Positions 45,614-53,612 of a stretch of 64,000 nt of DNA are shown here, piece by piece. Under the pieces are notes generated by a model, which saw only the letters and a list, made by a program, of their open reading frames with translations, was not told the origin of the DNA and made no database searches. A program made the position numbers and the translations under genes. Source of the DNA: Methylobacterium sp. E-005. GTDB taxonomy: Bacteria > Pseudomonadota > Alphaproteobacteria > Rhizobiales > Beijerinckiaceae. The stretch's first letter is position 1, and each line of letters starts with the position of its first letter. The DNA lies in assembly GCF_022829725.1 (NCBI RefSeq), contig NZ_JAKSYG010000045.1, positions 1 through 64,000 on the forward strand. Reading direction: 5' to 3'.

Positions 45614-46421
45614 GCCCCGACCAGTTCGGCACGCGCTTGCCGAGGAACGCCTCCATCCCCTCCCGAAAGTCCTGGCTCATGTAGCACATGAGGATCAGGT
45701 CATCGCCCGGATGTGCCTCGCCCTCGGCAGGCGTCTCTTCCTCGGCGAGGCGGCGCAGACCTTCCTTGGTCGCCTGCATGGTCAGCGGCGCGTGGCCGGC
45801 GAGCAGTTGCGCAAGGGTATCGACTCGCTCGGTGAGCGCGGCCCGATCCTCGACCATCTCGCTGATGAGCCCGATCGCCAGCGCCTCCTCGGCGCCGACG
45901 AGGCGCGCGGTGAAGATGATGTCCTTGACCCGTGCGGCGCCGATCAGTCCGGACAGGCGCTTGAGGTTCCCCTGGCTCAGGCAGTTGCCGAGCGTCCGGG
46001 CGATCGGGAAGCCGAACCGGGCGTCGCGGGTGGCGATACGGAGGTCGCAGGCGGCCGCGATCGCAGCGCCCCCGCCCGTGCAGGCCCCCGCGATCGCCGC
46101 GATGGTCGGCACCCGCAGCCGCTCCAGCGTGCCGAGCACCCGATCCATGAAGCGCTCGTAACCCAGCGCGTCCTCGGCGGTCTTGAAGGCGCGGAACTGC
46201 GCAATGTCGGTGCCGGCCGCGAAGGCCTTGTCGCCGGCGCCGGTGATGATCAGCGCCTTCGCGGCCGGGTTCTCGGCGATCGCCTCGCAGCAGGTGATCA
46301 GGCCCTGATACATCGCGAAGGTCAGCGCGTTGCGCGCCTGCGGCCGGTTCAGCACGATCCGGGCGATGCCGGCCTCGTCGATGGTGAACAGCAACTCGTC
46401 GGTTTCGGGCGTGGCACTCAT
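45609..46421 (-). CDS. Enoyl-CoA hydratase/isomerase family protein
   Basis: 270 residues of the crotonase fold. Landmarks are GIARIVLNRPQARNALTFAM, the oxyanion-hole block AFAAGTDIAQF, and the second oxyanion region AIAGACTGGGAAIAAACDLR, where the catalytic Glu positions appear as Gly/Ala. It may therefore be a hydratase variant, isomerase or lyase rather than a classical hydratase. It is the last gene of the MFS, CoA-transferase, crotonase operon (23-bp gap) and probably acts on the CoA ester made by the transferase. Confidence 0.85.
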   Translation of the reverse strand: MSATPETDELLFTIDEAGIARIVLNRPQARNALTFAMYQGLITCCEAIAENPAAKALIITGAGDKAFAAGTDIAQFRAFKTAEDALGYERFMDRVLGTLERLRVPTIAAIAGACTGGGAAIAAACDLRIATRDARFGFPIARTLGNCLSQGNLKRLSGLIGAARVKDIIFTARLVGAEEALAIGLISEMVEDRAALTERVDTLAQLLAGHAPLTMQATKEGLRRLAEEETPAEGEAHPGDDLILMCYMSQDFREGMEAFLGKRVPNWSGR

Positions 46422-46444
46422 TGGAACGGTCTCCGGGCGTCGGG

Positions 46445-47665
46445 TCAGGCGACGGTCTCGCGGACGACGCCCCGCGTGATCAGGCTGTCGATCTCGGTCG
46501 GCCCATAGCCGGCTTCAGCCAGGATTGCCCGGGAATGCTCGCCGAGCAACGGGGCCGGCCCGTGGACGCGGCCGGGCGTGTCGGAGAACTTCACCGGCAG
46601 GCCCAGCGTCTTCATCCGCCCGACCCGCGGGTGATCGATCTCGACGACCATCTCGCGCGCCCGGGTCTGCGGATCCCGGTGCATCGCGTTCACGTCGAGC
46701 ACCGGCCCGGCCGGGACGCCGCCGGCCTCGAGCCGGGCCAGCCATTCGGCGGATGCGTGCGCCTTGAAAATCGGCGCCAGCGTCGCGGCGAGTGCCTGCC
46801 GGTTGGCCATCCGGTCGCGGTTCAGGACGAAGCGCGGATCCTCGGCCAGGGCGTCGGCGCCGATCGCCTTGAGCAGGCGCAGCCAGTTGGTCTGGTTGGC
46901 CGCCCCGATGGTGATCCAGCCGTCCGAAGTCTCGAACGCCTCGTAGGGGGCGTTCAGCGGGTGGGCCGAGCCCATCGGGCCGGGCGCAATCCCGGTCGCC
47001 ATGGCGATGGCCGATTGCCAGTAGGTGTGGGTGATCCCGGCCTCGAACAGCGAGGTGTCGACTGCCTGTCCCTTCCCGGTCCGAAGCCGGTTGGAATAGG
47101 CCGCCAGCACGCCCATCGCGGCGAGGATGCCGGCGGTGATGTCGGTCACCGGCGGCCCGCACTTCATCGGTGGACGGCCCGGCCCCTCCCCGGTCACCGA
47201 CATGAGGCCGCTCATGCCCTGGGCGACCAGGTCGAACCCGGCGCGGTCGGCATAGGGGCCGGTGCGGCCGAAGCCGGAGAGCGAGCAGTAGACGAGTTCC
47301 GGAAACTCCTCACGCAGCGTCTCGTAGCCGATCCCGAGGCGCTCCATCGTTCCGCCGCGGTAATTCTCGATCAGCGCGTCGGCGCCCTTGAGCAGGCGGC
47401 GCAGCACCGCGATCCCATCCGGATCCTTCAGATCGAGGCTGATGCCGCGCTTGCCGCGGTTCATCATCATGTAGGCGGCGCTCTCGCCCTCCAGGGCGGG
47501 CGGGACAGTGCGGCGGGTATCGTCGCCGTCCATCTTCTCGACCTTGATGACCTCCGCCCCCATATCGGCGAGCATCAGCCTGCAGACCGGGCCGGCCATG
47601 ATATGCGCGAGTTCGATCACCCGCATGCCGGCGAGCGGGCCGGAACGCCCCGTCATCTCCGTCAT
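46445..47665 (-). CDS. CaiB/BaiF-family CoA-transferase
   Basis: 406 residues, class III CoA-transferase. From ATG 47665 it reads MRVIELAHIMAGPVCRLMLADMGAEVIKVE, here spanning residues ~14-43. The catalytic Asp falls in LDLKDPDGIAVLRRL and VQGMSGLMSVTGEGPGRP after it. It transfers CoA from a donor ester to a free carboxylic acid. It lies 7 bases after the MFS gene and before the crotonase, so a complete uptake-activation-conversion unit is suggested. The substrate is unknown. Confidence 0.88.
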   Translation of the reverse strand: MTEMTGRSGPLAGMRVIELAHIMAGPVCRLMLADMGAEVIKVEKMDGDDTRRTVPPALEGESAAYMMMNRGKRGISLDLKDPDGIAVLRRLLKGADALIENYRGGTMERLGIGYETLREEFPELVYCSLSGFGRTGPYADRAGFDLVAQGMSGLMSVTGEGPGRPPMKCGPPVTDITAGILAAMGVLAAYSNRLRTGKGQAVDTSLFEAGITHTYWQSAIAMATGIAPGPMGSAHPLNAPYEAFETSDGWITIGAANQTNWLRLLKAIGADALAEDPRFVLNRDRMANRQALAATLAPIFKAHASAEWLARLEAGGVPAGPVLDVNAMHRDPQTRAREMVVEIDHPRVGRMKTLGLPVKFSDTPGRVHGPAPLLGEHSRAILAEAGYGPTEIDSLITRGVVRETVA

Positions 47666-47672
47666 GGCAGAC

Positions 47673-48965
47673 CTACTCCCCCGGCTGAACTGTTGCGGCG
47701 GATCCGAGCGGGCGCTCGGCCGGCTCAACGAATTCGCGCTCGGGATGCATCGTGAAGGCGAGGCCGGCGCCGAGCAAGCACAGGCCGATCGAGCCGACGA
47801 ACGGCAAGGTCCAGCTCCCCGTCAGATCGACGATCACACCAAACACGATGGGGGAGATAATCGCCGCCACGGCCGAACCGGTGTTCATCAGGCCGCTGGC
47901 GGTGCCGGCATATTTCGGCGCGATGTCCATGGGCACCGACCAGATCGGCCCGATCACGAGTTCCGCGAAGAAGAAGCCCGAGGAGAGGAGCAGCGCGACG
48001 AGCGTCAGGTCGCGGGTCATGAACACGCCCGCAAGGCTCGCGGCCGCGCCGAGGAAGCCGACCACGATCACCGAGAGCCGGGCCAGCTTCACCTTGCCGG
48101 TGCGGTGCAGGATGAAGTCGCTCATCATGCCACCGACCGTGTCGCCGACCACGCCAGCGAAGAACACCCCCGAGGCGAACAAAGCCGAATTCTTGAGGTC
48201 CAGGCTGTAATTTTCCTTGAAGAAGCTCGGGAGCCAGCCGAGGAACAACCACAGGGTCCAACCGTAGCAGAAGTACGTGACCGTGACCGGCAGCATCCGG
48301 CGGGTCAACGCACCCCACGGCACGGATTGCTTCGCTCCGACCTTGCGCGGCGGGGGCAATGTCTCGAGTTCGGCCTGGGTGATCGCCGGATGGTCGGAGG
48401 GGTCGTCGCGGAAATAGGTGTACCAGATCGCCACCCAGACGAAGCTGAGTGCGCCCAGGATCACGAAGCTGGTGCGCCACCCGAAGTGCCAGATCAGGAA
48501 GGCGACGATCGGCGGCGCCACGGCGTTGCCCAGCCGGCTGAACGCGTGCGTGATACCTTGGGCGAAGCCGCGTTTGCCGGGCGCCGTCCAATTCTGCATG
48601 GCGCGGGTGGCAGTCGGGAAGGTCGCGCCCTCGCCGAAGCCGAGCAGCACGCGCGCCATGAACAGGCTCGCGATCCCGCCGACCATACCGGTCAGGATCG
48701 TGGCGGTCGCCCAGATCACGCCGCAGGCCAGCAAGGTGCGCCGGGCACCGAACTTGTCGCCGACCGAGCCGCCGATCACTTGGAAGATCGCATAAGGGTA
48801 GGCGAAGGCCGACAGGATCAGGCCGAAATCGGTCTTCGACATGCCGAAATCGCGCATGATCTCGGCGCCAGCCGTGGCGATATTCACCCGGTCCAGATAG
48901 GTGATGAAGTACATCACGCAGAGCAGGCCGAGCACGCCGTTTGTGGCGCTGAAGCGCTTCGACAT
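47673..48965 (-). CDS. MFS transporter, anion:cation symporter family
   Basis: 430 residues from ATG 48965 (MSKRFSATNGVLGLL), with GGAAGGAAC upstream; the frame is open to 49055. Twelve predicted membrane segments; VMYFITYLDRVNIATAGAEI and FGARRTLLACGVIWATATIL are characteristic of ACS carriers for organic acids such as glucarate, hexuronate or aromatic acids. First gene of the three-gene operon. It probably imports the acid that the CoA-transferase activates. Confidence 0.88.
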   Translation of the reverse strand: MSKRFSATNGVLGLLCVMYFITYLDRVNIATAGAEIMRDFGMSKTDFGLILSAFAYPYAIFQVIGGSVGDKFGARRTLLACGVIWATATILTGMVGGIASLFMARVLLGFGEGATFPTATRAMQNWTAPGKRGFAQGITHAFSRLGNAVAPPIVAFLIWHFGWRTSFVILGALSFVWVAIWYTYFRDDPSDHPAITQAELETLPPPRKVGAKQSVPWGALTRRMLPVTVTYFCYGWTLWLFLGWLPSFFKENYSLDLKNSALFASGVFFAGVVGDTVGGMMSDFILHRTGKVKLARLSVIVVGFLGAAASLAGVFMTRDLTLVALLLSSGFFFAELVIGPIWSVPMDIAPKYAGTASGLMNTGSAVAAIISPIVFGVIVDLTGSWTLPFVGSIGLCLLGAGLAFTMHPEREFVEPAERPLGSAATVQPGE

Positions 48966-49275
48966 CGACCGTTCCTTCCCATCGGGGCGCCGCCGCTGAC
49001 GACCGCCTGGTGCCTCAACCTGCGGTTGGGCACTCTCTCGTAATGCATTATTCAAACGCTTCGGGAGCCGAATGGCAACCGGGAATTATGCTTGTCCGAG
49101 GCCCGGTGATGGGGCTCCGACGAAAACGGGGGCCGCGAGGGCCCCCGTTTGAGGTCAATTGATCTGTCTCGGCTCGGAGCCCTGCCCGATCGCGTTGCAA
49201 TCGCGCGGGGCGCGACGCTGTTGTTGCGCGGTGCGCTCTTGCGCGGAGCCGGTGTCCACTCCGGCGGACAGAGCT
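48966..49275. other. Intergenic region with promoter of the MFS operon and narK terminator
   Basis: No coding frame of merit. It holds the narK terminator (49124-49150) and, between it and the MFS start, the likely promoter of the MFS-CoA-transferase operon. GCATTATTC-type AT-rich sequence near 49040-49060 is the only AT patch. Confidence 0.5.
49124..49150 (-). terminator. Strong intrinsic terminator downstream of narK
   Basis: AAACGGGGGCC and GGCCCCCGTTT form a perfect 11-bp stem with a 5-nt loop. On the minus strand the stem ends in GTTTTCG, so it works best as the terminator of the leftward nitrate-transporter gene, 126 bp after its stop. Confidence 0.8.
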
Positions 49276-50526
49276 CTAAGCGGTTGCCGGCCGCAGCTGC
49301 TCAGTCTGCCCGTCAGGGGCCGCACCCATCGCCTTGCCGCGCGGCCCGACCCAGTTGCCGACCCACTTGCGCTGCCACAGGGCGAGGCAGCCCAGCACGA
49401 CGGCCGTGAAGGCGGCATAGCCGATGAAGCCGAGCGAGAACGAGCCGGTATATTGCTTCGACAGGCCCATGACGTTCGGCAGAATCGCGCCGCCGAGCGC
49501 CCCGATCTCGCCAATCATCGAACCGGCCACCGCGGTGTTCGCCGGCCAGCGCAGGGGCACAAGCTGGAACAGCGCGCCGTTGCCGGCGCCGAGCGCCGCG
49601 AAGCAGAGCATGAACAGAAGCGTCGTCAGCGCCAGCGACGGAGTCGCGGTCAGCGACAGGAAGGTCGCGATGGCACCGAGCAGCACCACCGACAGAACCG
49701 CGATCCCGCCCATTCGGTCGGCGAAATAGCCGCCGACGATCCGGATGCCCGAGCCCATGAAGGCCGCCAGCATGGTCAGCCGCCCGGCCTCGACCTTCGT
49801 CACGGCGAACTGTTCGTAGAAGAAGGTCGGCAGGAAGTTCGACAGGCCGACGAAGCCGCCGAAGGTGATGACGTAGATCAGCGAGAACGCCCAGCCGTCC
49901 TTCGTGAACAGGCAGGAGATGTGCTCCTTGAACGACTGGTGCTCGTTATCCGGCGGCTCCTTGGCCAGGACGATCATGACCACCAGCGGCAACAACATGA
50001 CGAGGCCCGCGAAGGCGTAGGTCGTCTGCCAGCCATAGGCCTGCGCCAGAGGCGGGGCGAACAGCACGGCCAGAACGGTGCCGGAATTGCCGGCGCCGGC
50101 GATGCCCATGGCGAGCCCCTTATGCTCCGGCGGGAACCAACCGGAGCCGAGCGACAGCGCCACACCGAAGGACGCGCCCGCGATACCGAGCAGCACGCCC
50201 ATGGCCAGCACGTCGTTGTAGGAGGAGACGAACAGATAGCCGTAGGCCATCGCGAGCATGATCACGCTCATCTCGACGATCGCAGCGTTCTTCCGGCCGA
50301 TATACTGAGCCAGGACGCCCAGCGGGAAACGCATCAGCGCACCCGCCAGAATTGGCAGCGAGATCATGAAGCCGGTCTGAGCCGGTGTCAGCTTGTAGGT
50401 CTCGGTGATGAACGGGCCCATGGCGCCGTTCAGGACCCAGATCGCGAAGCAGAAATCGAAGTAGAGGAATGCGGCGAACAGCGTCGGGGGGTGACCCGAC
50501 TTCATCACGGTCTTGAAGCTGGCCAT
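49276..50526 (-). CDS. narK: Nitrate/nitrite MFS transporter (NarK/NasA type)
   Basis: 416 residues with 12 membrane segments, NNP family. Landmarks are SGHPPTLFAAFLYFDFCFA, the substrate arginine region AGALMRFPLGVLAQYIGRKN, the first glycine-rich nitrate signature GIAGAGNSGTVLAVLFAPPL, and the second, VITFGGFVGLSNFLPTFFYE. It imports nitrate, probably for assimilation, since no nitrate reductase genes are adjacent. The leader on the minus strand contains hairpins and a terminator-like structure just before the ATG (see that entry). Confidence 0.88.
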   Translation of the reverse strand: MASFKTVMKSGHPPTLFAAFLYFDFCFAIWVLNGAMGPFITETYKLTPAQTGFMISLPILAGALMRFPLGVLAQYIGRKNAAIVEMSVIMLAMAYGYLFVSSYNDVLAMGVLLGIAGASFGVALSLGSGWFPPEHKGLAMGIAGAGNSGTVLAVLFAPPLAQAYGWQTTYAFAGLVMLLPLVVMIVLAKEPPDNEHQSFKEHISCLFTKDGWAFSLIYVITFGGFVGLSNFLPTFFYEQFAVTKVEAGRLTMLAAFMGSGIRIVGGYFADRMGGIAVLSVVLLGAIATFLSLTATPSLALTTLLFMLCFAALGAGNGALFQLVPLRWPANTAVAGSMIGEIGALGGAILPNVMGLSKQYTGSFSLGFIGYAAFTAVVLGCLALWQRKWVGNWVGPRGKAMGAAPDGQTEQLRPATA

Positions 50527-50541
50527 TGCGGGTGCTCGTCA

Positions 50542-50642
50542 TAGAAAGGCGAACCGTCACGCGGTCGCTCATGCCGGGGATCCGGACTCACACCGTCCGC
50601 TGTCTGGAGCGTCGTTGCTCCGCCGCCGCAGCAGGCGCGGCG
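50542..50642 (-). promoter_or_regulatory. narK leader: tandem hairpins followed by terminator-like stem (candidate antitermination leader)
   Basis: Read on the minus strand, CGCCGC/GCGGCG (50642-50624, 7-nt loop) comes first. Then GGAGC-AACGAC-GCTCC follows (50621-50606), a hexaloop with A at position 1 and G at position 4, the ANTAR-target rule. A stem GCGACCG / CGG(T)TCGC (50568-50549) with CTTTCT follows, 16-20 bases before the ATG. Order and spacing resemble NasT/NasR-controlled nitrate leaders. The first hairpin lacks the A1/G4 hexaloop, so this is a candidate only. Confidence 0.45.
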
Positions 50643-50654
50643 CAGTCGTCTAAG

Positions 50655-50701
50655 CAGCAAGCGTGCCAGTTCAGAGAAGCCCGAAATCGGGTCGCTTGCT
50701 G
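50655..50701. repeat. Large inverted repeat with inner hairpin
   Basis: CAGCAAGCG at 50655-50663 pairs perfectly with CGCTTGCTG at 50693-50701. Inside, CCCG-AAAT-CGGG (50680-50691) forms a second stem. It lies 129-175 bp upstream of narK and may be part of its leader or a separate structured RNA or operator. Confidence 0.35.
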
Positions 50702-51229
50702 GAGCGGACGCGGTACGGCCGCTGTCTGACCCGCCACCGCCTCCCGGAATGGCTGCGTCAGCGGCCTCGAAGGAGCGCTCCAGGAATCGCGCAGCCGATC
50801 GAAGGATTCCTTCGAGACCTGCGCCTCGCTCCGGTCGTTCAGGATGAGGGGGTGAACGAGATCGCGGGACCAGTCTGCCGAACATTCCTCTTCGTGCCGC
50901 GCCCGGTCGCGCCGAGCCGGCGGCACCCCTGAGCGGCAGGTCGCGCGTTCAGCCGAGGCTGCCGCTGATCGAGGCAATGCTGCCGAGCAAACAGGCGGCA
51001 GAGGGCGGTTGTGTCGATGCGGTGCGGGGCGATTGCTGCATGTGGGCCACACAAGCGTGAAGAACGCGGCCGTGACGGCCCGTGATGTGCCCGCACAGGT
51101 TGCCGGCAACTTGGCGCCGAAGCGCGATATTTGCTAAGCCACGGGATGAGCTGAGCCATGTCTTCGTGCAGGCCGGCTCGATTGCGCACCTGGACGTGTC
51201 CGGGCGTCGCCGCCGAGGAATTTTAAACC

Positions 51230-52243
51230 ATGCCCGCCCCGATCCGTCGCCTACTCCTGGCCGGCTTCGCCGTTCTCGCCGTCGCGTCCGCCGCTCACGC
51301 CCAGGGCCGCGGCCCGGTCGGCGAGGCTGGCATCGATGGGTTCGGTGATGACGGGCAGCTCTACCAGGACCAGAACGGCGCGTATTACGTGCGCCGGGGC
51401 GGCCGCTACCTGCCGTATGCCGGCCGCACCGACTTCGTGCGCCCTGTCGCGCCGCGTCAGGCCGTGCAGCCCCAGCCTCCGGCAGCCTCCGCTTCGTTCG
51501 GTGATGAGCCGGTCGCGCCGGCTCGCCCGGGCACTGCCGCCACCGCCGAGGGTCTGTCGCCCCTGGAGGCCGCCAAGGCGAAGGCGGTGTTGCGCGCCCC
51601 CGACAACGACCCGATTGACTACGCCAAGATCTACGGGCCGGTCAGCGACGACGTGTTCCCAATCCAGGCGTTCAATTACAAGAAGATGAACCCGGCGTTC
51701 CTGCGCCAGGAGATCGCCTATCACGGACCCTACGAGCCCGGGACGATCATCGTGGATCCCCGCGCGCACCAGCTTACCCTGGTCCAGGAGGGCGGCCGGG
51801 CCCGCCGCTACGGCGTGGGCGTGGGCAAGCAGGGCTTCTCATGGTCGGGCAGCGCCACGGTCAACTCGAAGCAGGCGTGGCCCGACTGGTATCCGCCCAA
51901 GGAGATGATCGCCCGCAGTCCGAAGCTCGCGAGCGAGGTGGACAAGCTGCAGAGCGGTCTCGGCGTCTCGGGCGGCCTGCGCAACCCGCTCGGTGCCCGG
52001 GCCATGTATCTCTGGCAGGGCAACAAGGACACGCTGTTCCGCATTCACGGCACCCTCGAGCCCTACTCCATCGGCAAGAGCGTGTCCTCCGGCTGCATCC
52101 GGATGATCAATCAGGACGCCATCGACCTGTTCAGCCGCGTCACGGTCGGCACCAAGGTGGTGGTGCTGAACGGCGGCGGCACGGCCGAGGCTTCTGCGAA
52201 CCCGCCCGCGCAGCGGGGCCGCTCGGCGGACAGCCGCCTCTGA
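51230..52243 (+). CDS. L,D-transpeptidase (YkuD domain), exported
   Basis: 337 residues. The signal peptide IRRLLLAGFAVLAVASAAHA ends at AQG. A Pro/Ala-rich linker (~40-120) follows, then the YkuD catalytic domain (~170-315) with GTIIVDPRAHQLTLV and the active site FRIHGTLEPYSIGKSVSSGC, whose His, Ser and Cys form the catalytic set, followed by IRM. It forms 3-3 peptidoglycan cross-links or attaches proteins to the wall, in the periplasm. It is monocistronic and convergent with glpX. Confidence 0.92.
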   Translation: MPAPIRRLLLAGFAVLAVASAAHAQGRGPVGEAGIDGFGDDGQLYQDQNGAYYVRRGGRYLPYAGRTDFVRPVAPRQAVQPQPPAASASFGDEPVAPARPGTAATAEGLSPLEAAKAKAVLRAPDNDPIDYAKIYGPVSDDVFPIQAFNYKKMNPAFLRQEIAYHGPYEPGTIIVDPRAHQLTLVQEGGRARRYGVGVGKQGFSWSGSATVNSKQAWPDWYPPKEMIARSPKLASEVDKLQSGLGVSGGLRNPLGARAMYLWQGNKDTLFRIHGTLEPYSIGKSVSSGCIRMINQDAIDLFSRVTVGTKVVVLNGGGTAEASANPPAQRGRSADSRL

Positions 52244-52379
52244 AGCGGGGCGTCACCCCGGAGGGCCACCGGCTCTTCGGGGTGATACGAAGGCCCGAGG
52301 CCCTGCCGCTTCCCCGGGCGGGTGGAGCGTCAGTGGAACCGGCGCCGGCCCGTATCCGGGCATCTTCATCCACACCGGT

Positions 52380-52403
52380 CCGCCCGATATCCCGAAAGGG
52401 CGG
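52380..52403. terminator. Hairpin between convergent L,D-transpeptidase and glpX
   Basis: CCGCCC-N12-GGGCGG forms a 6-bp stem 12 bases beyond the glpX stop. A short CTCTT follows on the plus strand. It is possibly a terminator for both genes. Confidence 0.35.
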
Positions 52404-52415
52404 CCTCTTGAGACC

Positions 52416-53399
52416 TCAGGTCAACCCGCGCCGATGCTCCCCCAGGATGCGGCGCACGGTGCCGGCCTCGGATCGATAGACCACCGTCTCGGTCTGAATC
52501 CGGTCCGGCCGGAAGCGGACACCGCGCAGCAGCGCGCCGTCGGTGACGCCGGTGGCCGCCACGATCACGTCGCCGCTCGCCAGATCGGTGAGATCGTATT
52601 TCCGGTCGAGATCTACGATGCCCATCTCGGTGGCCCGGCGGCGGCGCTCGGGCGTGTCGAGGATAAGGCGACCCTGCATCTGGCCGCCGATGCACCGCAT
52701 CGCCGCCGCCGCGAGCACGCCCTCCGGCGCTGCGCCAATCCCGAGATAGAGATCGATCCCGGTCTCCTCCGGACTCGCCGTGAAGATGATTCCGGCGATG
52801 TCTCCATCCGAGATCAGGCGAACCGCGGCCCCGGCCTCCCGCACCTCAGCCACAAGCGCCGCGTGACGGGGCCGGTCCAGGATCAGCGCGGTGATCTGCT
52901 GCGGATGAACACCCTTGGCCCGGGCAAGCGCACGGACATTGTCGATTGGACTCGCATCGAGATCGACGAGACCGGGCGGATAGCCCGGGCCAATGGCGAT
53001 CTTCTGCATGTAAACGTCTGGCGCAGCGAGCAGCGAACCGCGCTCGGCCATCGCCATGACGGCAATCGCCCCGGGCATGTCCTTGGCGCAGAGCGTCGTG
53101 CCTTCGAGCGGATCGACGGCGATGTCGACCTCTGGGCCCTCGCCGCGTCCCAGCCGCTCACCGATGAACAGCATCGGGGCTTCGTCGCGCTCGCCCTCCC
53201 CGATGACCACCGTGCCGCGGACTGGCAGGCTGTTGAGTTCATCGCGCATGGCATCGACCGCAGCCTGATCGGCAGCCTTCTCGTCACCCTTGCCGCGCAG
53301 CCGCGCCGCCGCGATGGCGGCCCGCTCGGTCACGCGGGCGAGTTCCAAGGCGAGCATGCGCGGGACCCCGCGCGAAGCGGGTTTCAGAGCGTCGGCCAT
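52416..53399 (-). CDS. glpX: Class II fructose-1,6-bisphosphatase (GlpX)
   Basis: 327 residues. Typical blocks are RGTVVIGEGERDEAPMLFIG near residue 60, the metal-binding VDPLEGTTLCAKDMPGAIAV, LDRPRHAALVAEVREAGAAV, and LYLGIGAAPEGVLAAAAMRC. It removes the 1-phosphate of fructose 1,6-bisphosphate in gluconeogenesis; in related methylotrophs it also serves carbon assimilation. It lies 213 bp downstream of hom in the same direction, a pairing common in alphaproteobacteria. Confidence 0.93.
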   Translation of the reverse strand: MADALKPASRGVPRMLALELARVTERAAIAAARLRGKGDEKAADQAAVDAMRDELNSLPVRGTVVIGEGERDEAPMLFIGERLGRGEGPEVDIAVDPLEGTTLCAKDMPGAIAVMAMAERGSLLAAPDVYMQKIAIGPGYPPGLVDLDASPIDNVRALARAKGVHPQQITALILDRPRHAALVAEVREAGAAVRLISDGDIAGIIFTASPEETGIDLYLGIGAAPEGVLAAAAMRCIGGQMQGRLILDTPERRRRATEMGIVDLDRKYDLTDLASGDVIVAATGVTDGALLRGVRFRPDRIQTETVVYRSEAGTVRRILGEHRRGLT

Positions 53400-53612
53400 C
53401 GTTTCCTGCCTATGTCCCGGTCCGATCTTTTGTCGGATCCCGATGTAAACGCCTATCGGCGATCGACGTTCAGCCTAAGCTCCGTTTAAGGCGGGCCCAT
53501 AATCTAGATTACATCTGCGTATCTCGCACGGGATCGTTTCGCGAGGCTGGCCGATCTTCCTCAACGACCTTCGAGTCTCGCGCGGTCAAGCCTTGTCGAC
53601 CGCGGGACGCGG

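Larger units (their letters stand above)
50527..51229. other. About 700-bp gene-free region between narK and the L,D-transpeptidase
   Basis: Several open frames exist on both strands but none looks like a protein (Arg/Pro/Ser-rich, no motif). The narK-proximal 120 bp holds the leader hairpins. A larger folded element lies at 50655-50701. The right end must hold the promoter of the L,D-transpeptidase gene. Confidence 0.5.

Noticed and set aside
47508..49043. 511-codon open frame antisense to the MFS gene
   Set aside because: Shadow frame with biased Arg/Asp/Gly/His composition; the MFS protein on the other strand is convincing.
50505..51189. Several open frames in the narK / L,D-transpeptidase gap
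   Set aside because: Arg/Pro/Ser-rich, no motif, no ribosome site, mutually overlapping.
53581..53604. CGCGGTC/GACCGCG hairpin after hom as a terminator
   Set aside because: Ten-base loop, 7-bp stem and no T-run, and glpX follows in the same direction, so termination is doubtful.
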